Both the position numbers and the translations under genes were made by a program. From Paracoccaceae bacterium (GTDB lineage Bacteria; Pseudomonadota; Alphaproteobacteria; Rhodobacterales; Rhodobacteraceae), in contig PWWF01000359.1 in NCBI GenBank assembly GCA_003561595.1, positions 1 to 10,697 of the forward strand: a stretch of 10,697 nucleotides of DNA. The letters are read 5' to 3'. Shown one piece after another: positions 6,331 through 10,697 of the stretch (within the stretch, counting starts at the first letter, position 1; every line of letters begins with the position of its first letter). The notes beneath the pieces were generated by a model. The model did no database searches and was not told the origin of the DNA. It worked only from the letters and a program-made list of their open reading frames with translations.

Positions 6331-7635
6331 ATGATCCCGCGTTATTCCCGCCCCGAAATGGCGTCCATCTGGTCACCCGAAACCAAGTTCCGCATCTGGT
6401 ACGAGATCGAGGCCCATGCCTGCGACGCTCAGGCCGCGCTTGGCGTCATCCCCAAGGCCAGCGCCGAGGCTGTCTGGACCGCGCGCGATGTCGAGTTTGA
6501 TGTGGACCGCATTGATGAGATCGAGGCCGTCACCAAACATGACGTCATCGCCTTTCTGACCCATCTGGCCGAGATCATCGGGAATGAGGAAGCGCGCTTT
6601 GTCCATCAGGGCATGACCAGTTCGGACGTGCTGGACACGACCTTCAACATCCAGCTTGTGCGCGCCGCCGATCTGCTGCTGGCCGATATCGACGCCCTGC
6701 TCGCCGCGCTCAAACGCCGCGCGATGGAACATAAATTCACGGTGCGCATCGGGCGCAGCCACGGCATCCATGCCGAACCCACGACCATGGGCCTGACCTT
6801 TGCCCGCTTCCATGCCGAGATGGATCGCAACCGCGCCCGCCTGCTGGCCGCCCGCGCCGAGATTGCGACAGGCGCGATTTCCGGCGCTGTCGGCACATTC
6901 GCCAATATCGACCCGAGTGTGGAGGTCCATGTCTGCGAAAAGCTGGGGCTGGCGCCTGAACCGATCAGCACACAGGTCATCCCGCGCGACCGCCATGCGA
7001 TGTTCTTTGCCACGCTGGGCGTGATTGCCAGCAGTATCGAGAATATCGCCATTGAAATCCGCCACATGCAGCGCACCGAAGTGCTTGAGGCAGAAGAGTT
7101 TTTCAGCAAGGGGCAAAAAGGCTCCAGCGCGATGCCGCACAAGCGCAACCCGGTTCTGACCGAAAATCTGACCGGGCTGGCGCGGCTGGTCCGCATGGCG
7201 GTGGTCCCCGCGATGGAGAATGTGGCGCTCTGGCATGAGCGCGACATCTCGCATTCCTCGGTCGAGCGGATGATCGGCCCGGATGCCACGGTGACGCTGG
7301 ATTTCGCGCTGGCGCGGCTGACGGGCGTGATCGACAAGCTGGTGGTCTATCCAGACACGATGATGGCGAATATGAACAAATTCCGCGGGTTGATCCATTC
7401 GCAGCGCGTGCTGCTGGCGCTGACGCAGGCCGGCGTCAGCCGCGAGGATGCCTATGTTCTGGTGCAGCGCAACGCGATGAAGGTCTGGGAGCAGGGCCGC
7501 GATTTCCTGGAGGAATTGCTGGGCGATGCCGATGTGCGCGCAGCGCTGTCCGAGGAACAGATCCGCTCAAACTTTGACCTTGATCACCACACAAAGCATG
7601 TCGAGACCATTTTTGGGCGGGTTTTTTCCGATTAA
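6331..7635 (+). CDS. purB: adenylosuccinate lyase
   Basis: This complete 434-residue enzyme of purine synthesis cleaves SAICAR to AICAR plus fumarate and adenylosuccinate to AMP plus fumarate, as a cytosolic homotetramer. The fumarase/aspartase-superfamily signature is visible as SSAMPHKRNP (265-274), which holds the catalytic-loop serine and K271. Other active-site pieces are TKHDV (H70), QGMTSSD (93-99) and RSHGIHAEP (H144, H147). The PurB-type C-terminal domain ends normally. The ATG at 6331 was chosen because MIPRYSRPEM is the family N-terminus and AAGAGG (6320-6325) sits 5 nt upstream. The frame is open back to 6175, but those extra residues resemble nothing and cross the AT-rich promoter region. 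No other purine gene is adjacent. No terminator is visible between its stop and the next small gene. Confidence 0.97.
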   Translation: MIPRYSRPEMASIWSPETKFRIWYEIEAHACDAQAALGVIPKASAEAVWTARDVEFDVDRIDEIEAVTKHDVIAFLTHLAEIIGNEEARFVHQGMTSSDVLDTTFNIQLVRAADLLLADIDALLAALKRRAMEHKFTVRIGRSHGIHAEPTTMGLTFARFHAEMDRNRARLLAARAEIATGAISGAVGTFANIDPSVEVHVCEKLGLAPEPISTQVIPRDRHAMFFATLGVIASSIENIAIEIRHMQRTEVLEAEEFFSKGQKGSSAMPHKRNPVLTENLTGLARLVRMAVVPAMENVALWHERDISHSSVERMIGPDATVTLDFALARLTGVIDKLVVYPDTMMANMNKFRGLIHSQRVLLALTQAGVSREDAYVLVQRNAMKVWEQGRDFLEELLGDADVRAALSEEQIRSNFDLDHHTKHVETIFGRVFSD

Positions 7636-7649
7636 TGTCGCAGCCGGGA

Positions 7650-7679
7650 TTGTTTTCGCAATATTCGTGCTAAGATTAT
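7650..7679 (+). promoter_or_regulatory. weak candidate promoter for the small secreted protein gene
   Basis: TTGTTT at 7650-7655 is followed after 18 bp by GATTAT at 7674-7679, each matching 4 of 6 consensus bases; TAAGAT at 7671-7676 is an alternative -10 at 15 bp. The 67-bp gap after purB is clearly more AT-rich than either gene, which is why it is listed. Readthrough from purB is equally possible. Confidence 0.25.
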
Positions 7680-7702
7680 TCTCACTGCAGAAGGAGAAAG
7701 CC

Positions 7703-7864
7703 ATGAAACTGAAAGTGACTCTCACTGCTCTGGTGCTGGGCTTCAGCCCGGTGGTGGCCTCGGCTATGGGGTGCATGACCCCCCAACAAACCGCATCAAG
7801 CTGCGCCGATGGTCAGGTCTGGGATAGCGATAGCGGAACCTGCATCGAACCCATCACCAGTTAA
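7703..7864 (+). CDS. small secreted cysteine-containing protein
   Basis: This is a 53-residue exported peptide of unknown function. Residues 1-21 form a Sec signal peptide: basic MKLK, a hydrophobic stretch VTLTALVLGF, and an ASA cleavage site before M22. The mature part would be about 32 residues with three cysteines, C24, C34 and C47. C34-x12-C47, containing DGQVWDSDSGT, resembles the tail of a chitin-binding Peritrophin-A (CBM14) module, but the domain is far too short to be a complete one and an odd cysteine is left over. The sequence before C24 is not a good lipobox. The start is supported by a strong AAGGAG at 7691-7696, 6 nt upstream. The gene lies 67 bp after purB and has its own terminator, so it is clearly a real expressed unit. 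A purB-linked function is not implied. Confidence 0.8.
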   Translation: MKLKVTLTALVLGFSPVVASAMGCMTPQQTASSCADGQVWDSDSGTCIEPITS

Positions 7865-7897
7865 GCCGGTCAATACCGCAAGAATTTGCGCTGTTTT

Positions 7898-7931
7898 GCG
7901 CCCCGTGCTTCGTGCCCCGGGGCGCTTTTTT
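7898..7931 (+). terminator. intrinsic terminator after the small secreted protein gene
   Basis: GCGCCCCG (7898-7905) pairs perfectly with CGGGGCGC (7918-7925) around a 12-nt loop, and six T residues (7926-7931) follow immediately. It lies 33 bp after the stop codon at 7864. This is a classical Rho-independent terminator in the rightward direction and separates the purB side from the fliG-like gene. Confidence 0.9.
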
Positions 7932-8015
7932 GTGGCACAGGGCTGAGCTTTCAACCTTTTCTTGGTGTTTTGCAGGCAGGATGCAGGTCAGACCCAGTTC
8001 AATCGTGTGATCCGC

Positions 8016-9116
8016 ATGTCGCAAGACCAGACGCAGCTTGCCCCGCGCCCGGCTGCCCCGACCCAGACCGCCAGGGCGGCCCCGACCGTATCCGCCAGCG
8101 GGGTCAGCACTGACCATCTGACCGGCGCGCAGAAAGCGGCCATCATCGTGCGTGTGCTGCTGGCCGAAGGGGTGCAGACCCCGGTTTCTGCCCTGCCCCC
8201 GGATATGCAGGCCACGCTGACGCAAACCCTGGGCAGCATGCGTCTGGTTGACCGCGCGACCATGCTCGCCGTGGTGGAGGAATTCATCCAGACGCTGGAA
8301 CAGGTCGGCGTGTCCTTTCCCGACGGGCTGGAAGCGGCGCTGTCATTGCTCGGTGGCTCGCTCGATGCCAATGCCACGCGCCAGTTGCGCGCGCTGACGC
8401 GCGGCAACGGGCAGGATGACCCCTGGACCGCGCTGGATCTGGCCTCGGATGACACGCTTTTGGCCATCCTGCGCGCCGAATCGCAGGTGGTGGGGGCCGT
8501 GCTGCTGTCCAAGCTGGGCACGGACAAGGCCGCGCGCCTGTTGCACGCCCTGCCCGCCGATCAGGCCAGCGCGCTGGCCCTGGGCATCGCCCGGACGGCA
8601 GATATCGCGCCCGGCATGGTGGCGCGGATCGGGGCCACGCTGGCAGAACAGATCAACGCGCGCCCGCCGCGCGCCTTTGTCGCCCCGCCGGGCAAACGGA
8701 TGGGCGAGATCCTGAATGCCGCCACCGCCACATTGCGCGACGATCTGCTGGCGCAGATCGCACAGGGTGATCAGGGCTACGCCGATGGCGTGCGCCAGGC
8801 GATCTTTACCTTTCATGACATCCCCGACCGGCTGGCACCCGGCGATGTGCCCGCGCTGATGCGCGCCCACCCGCCCGAGGATATGGTGACTCTGATCGCC
8901 GCCGCCCGCCCCGAGGACAGCGCCGCGATTACCTTCCTGCTCGACAACATGTCCAAACGCGGGGCCGATGCGCTGCGCGATGATGCCGAAGCTGTCACCC
9001 GCCCCGATGCCCGCACAGTTGACGCCGCGATGAACGCCATCGCCGCGCGTATCCGCAGCATGGCCAATGCCGAGGAAATAACGCTGCGCACACCCGACAG
9101 CACGGGTGAAACATGA
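8016..9116 (+). CDS. fliG: divergent FliG-like flagellar motor switch protein
   Basis: This 366-residue protein resembles FliG, the cytoplasmic rotor protein that couples MotA/MotB to torque and direction. Residues 1-33 are an A/P/T/Q-rich, probably disordered lead not found in typical FliG. LTGAQKAAIIVRVLLAEG (35-52) matches the FliG N-terminal domain. AESQVVGAVLLSKLGTDKAARLL (154-176) falls where the middle domain normally has EHPQ. The C-terminal domain is clearest: GEILNAATATLRDDLL (230-245), VRQAIFTFHDIP (259-270), NMSKRGADALRDD (311-323). The ATG at 8016 was chosen because the similarity starts after it, but no Shine-Dalgarno is seen; the frame is open upstream to a TTG at 7962. No other flagellar gene is nearby. 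It is either the only FliG of the organism, placed apart from the main cluster, or a second specialised copy. Confidence 0.75.
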   Translation: MSQDQTQLAPRPAAPTQTARAAPTVSASGVSTDHLTGAQKAAIIVRVLLAEGVQTPVSALPPDMQATLTQTLGSMRLVDRATMLAVVEEFIQTLEQVGVSFPDGLEAALSLLGGSLDANATRQLRALTRGNGQDDPWTALDLASDDTLLAILRAESQVVGAVLLSKLGTDKAARLLHALPADQASALALGIARTADIAPGMVARIGATLAEQINARPPRAFVAPPGKRMGEILNAATATLRDDLLAQIAQGDQGYADGVRQAIFTFHDIPDRLAPGDVPALMRAHPPEDMVTLIAAARPEDSAAITFLLDNMSKRGADALRDDAEAVTRPDARTVDAAMNAIAARIRSMANAEEITLRTPDSTGET

Positions 9117-9141
9117 CGCCGCAATGCCCTGAAATCGCGGC

Positions 9142-10697
9142 CTATTCCTGCGCCGGGATGCGCGCGGCCACGGGGGCAATCTCGCCCTCGACCGCGCCGG
9201 TGATCCCCGCGGCATTGGCCTCATCCGTGTCGATATGCATTTCGGTAAAGGCGTCATCCGACACACGCACCAGCACATCGTCAAAGGTCAGCCCACGCGC
9301 GTTCTCTCCCAGATGCACCTGCACACGCGCGCCATCGGCCAGCCCGGCGGCCTCGGCATCGGCGCTGTTCATGTGGATATGGCGCGCAGCGATGATCAGG
9401 CCATCCGTGTCGAAATGCCCCGCCGGACCGATCAGGCGGATCTGCGGTGTGCCCTGCAACGCCCCGCTTTGACGCACTGGCGCGTCGATCCCCAGCGCGA
9501 ACCCGTCGGTGCGCGAGATCTCGACCTGCGTGCGCCCGCGCAAGGGGCCAAGGATCGCGACATTGGCAATCTCGCCGCGCGGTCCGTGCAGGGTCACGCG
9601 TTCCTGTGCGGCCCAATGCCCCTCCTGACGCAGGGGCTTGCCCGGGGTCAGCTCATACCCCTCGCCGAACAACGCGGTCACGGCGCGCGCGCATAGATGC
9701 ACATGGCGCGCCGACACCGCGACCGGCACGCGCAGCGCCTTGCGTCTGGGCGCGCCGATGGCATTGGCCACTTCCTGCGCGATCATCAACTGCTCGGCGG
9801 TTTCCGTCACCAGCACATTGACGCGAGAGCCGAAGGCCTGAACCTGCGGGGCCGCCCTGCCCTGCAGCTCCACGGCCAGATTGCGGTCATGGTCCAGTTT
9901 CAGGCCCAGAAATTCCAGCCCGTCGCAGATGCGCCTGCGCATGGCGGGCGCGTTCTCGCCAATCCCGCCGGTAAAGACCAGCACATCCAGCCCGCCCATC
10001 GCCGCCGCATAGGCCCCGATATATTTGCGCGCGCGGTAGGCATAGATATTGATGGCAAGCTGCGCCTCGGCATCGCCCGATGCCGCGCGCGCCTCGACAT
10101 CGCGCATGTCGGACGATCCGGTCAGCCCCTGCAACCCGCTCTCGCTGTAAAGCGCCGCCTCTATCGCGGTCGCATCCAAGCCCAGTTGCCGGTGCAGATA
10201 GCCAAACAGGCCGGGGTCCACATCGCCCGAGCGCGTGCCCATCACCAGCCCCTCGAGCGGGGTCATGCCCATTGAACTGTCGATGCTCTGCCCGAAGGCC
10301 ACGGCGCAGGCGCTGGCCCCGTTGCCCAGATGCAGCGACAGGATACGCAGGCTGCGGATATCCTGCCCCAGCGCCTCTGCCGCGCGTTGGGCGACGTATT
10401 TGTGCGATGTGCCGTGGAAACCGTAGCGGCGCAGCCCCGTCTCGCGCCAGTCGCGCGGCACGGCATAGGTGGTGGCGCGCGCCGGGTTGGTCAGGTGAAA
10501 GCTGGTGTCGAACACGGCCCATTGCGGCAGATCGGGCCAGACCTGCGCGGCCAGGTCCAGCGCCGCCAGATTGGCCGGGTTGTGCAGCGGCGCCAGCGGG
10601 TTCAGCGCCGCGATCTGCGCGCGGACCTCTGGCGTGATGCGCGCAGGCCCCGCAAAATCCGCGCCGCCATGCGCGATCCGATGCGCGACTGCGGTGA
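9142..10697 (-). CDS. ackA-pduL: acetate kinase-PduL phosphotransacylase fusion (5' end outside window)
   Basis: About 517 residues are present; the reading frame stays open to the right edge, so roughly 90 N-terminal residues are missing. The first domain (down to about 9756) is acetate/propionate kinase: HRIAHGG, LHNPAN, VFDTSFH, HGTSHKYV, LHLGNG, GTRSGD and FTGGIGEN cover the catalytic arginines, histidines and aspartate of the family. A short linker leads into a complete PduL-type phosphotransacylase (about 9732-9145) with its zinc-site motifs SARHVHL, AARHIHM and MHIDTDEAN. PduL swaps CoA and phosphate on acetyl or propionyl groups; the kinase then makes ATP and the free acid, or the reverse. 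The fusion channels both steps in one cytosolic protein. No microcompartment targeting peptide or shell gene is visible. Acetyl versus propionyl preference cannot be decided. Stop is TAG at 9142-9144. Confidence 0.94.
   Translation of the reverse strand, partial: TAVAHRIAHGGADFAGPARITPEVRAQIAALNPLAPLHNPANLAALDLAAQVWPDLPQWAVFDTSFHLTNPARATTYAVPRDWRETGLRRYGFHGTSHKYVAQRAAEALGQDIRSLRILSLHLGNGASACAVAFGQSIDSSMGMTPLEGLVMGTRSGDVDPGLFGYLHRQLGLDATAIEAALYSESGLQGLTGSSDMRDVEARAASGDAEAQLAINIYAYRARKYIGAYAAAMGGLDVLVFTGGIGENAPAMRRRICDGLEFLGLKLDHDRNLAVELQGRAAPQVQAFGSRVNVLVTETAEQLMIAQEVANAIGAPRRKALRVPVAVSARHVHLCARAVTALFGEGYELTPGKPLRQEGHWAAQERVTLHGPRGEIANVAILGPLRGRTQVEISRTDGFALGIDAPVRQSGALQGTPQIRLIGPAGHFDTDGLIIAARHIHMNSADAEAAGLADGARVQVHLGENARGLTFDDVLVRVSDDAFTEMHIDTDEANAAGITGAVEGEIAPVAARIPAQE

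Noticed and set aside
7691..7864. Classifying the small secreted protein as a lipoprotein
   Set aside because: The residues before C24 (SAMG) lack the leucine-type lipobox, while a normal ASA signal peptidase I site fits better.
7934..7948. TGGCAC...GC sequence resembling a sigma54 promoter before the fliG-like gene
   Set aside because: The spacing between the GG and GC elements is 11 bp rather than the required 10, and the -12 element does not otherwise match TTGC.
9142..10697. Bacterial microcompartment locus suggested by the PduL domain
   Set aside because: No shell protein, encapsulation peptide or signature enzyme is present, and the domain is fused to acetate kinase instead.

Overview
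The window is high-GC, densely packed bacterial DNA. Strong G/C preference at third codon positions, 4-bp ATGA gene overlaps, a divergent orphan FliG and an AckA-PduL fusion point to an alphaproteobacterium, most likely Rhodobacterales (Rhodobacteraceae/Roseobacteraceae). That placement is inferred from gene style; no rRNA or tRNA marker is present. No CRISPR array, insertion sequence, phage gene or attachment site is visible, so this looks like ordinary chromosome.

Region 1 (59-4151) is a divergent catabolic and regulatory module. Leftward run a GlcD-type FAD-dependent D-2-hydroxyacid dehydrogenase and a FadR-type GntR repressor, joined by an ATGA overlap. Rightward run a DenD-type D-erythronate dehydrogenase and a GarR/LtnD-type beta-hydroxyacid dehydrogenase, also joined by an ATGA overlap. 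The 96-bp divergent gap holds two palindromes that could be operators. Together they look like an oxidation module for a small sugar acid or 2-hydroxyacid, but the OtnK kinase and OtnC aldolase of the known tetronate pathway are not in view.

Region 2 (4152-6330) holds a leftward SulP/SLC26 anion transporter with a C-terminal STAS domain. Its 3' end faces the catabolic operon across a shared hairpin. That hairpin has a perfect 19-bp stem, and its loop reads GGGTGGGTGGGTGGG on the SulP strand, a textbook G-quadruplex sequence. This is the most unusual non-coding element in the window. Upstream of sulP is an AT-rich divergent promoter region with a good sigma70-like promoter and an overlapping inverted repeat.

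Region 3 (6331-9116), rightward: purB (adenylosuccinate lyase, complete), then a 53-residue secreted cysteine-containing peptide with a strong ribosome binding site and a strong intrinsic terminator, then a divergent FliG-like flagellar switch protein standing apart from any flagellar cluster.

Region 4 (9142-10697, running off the right edge), leftward: a fusion of acetate kinase with a PduL-type phosphotransacylase. One polypeptide would interconvert acyl-CoA, acyl-phosphate and the free acid plus ATP. Its stop lies only 25 bp from the convergent fliG stop, with no terminator between them.
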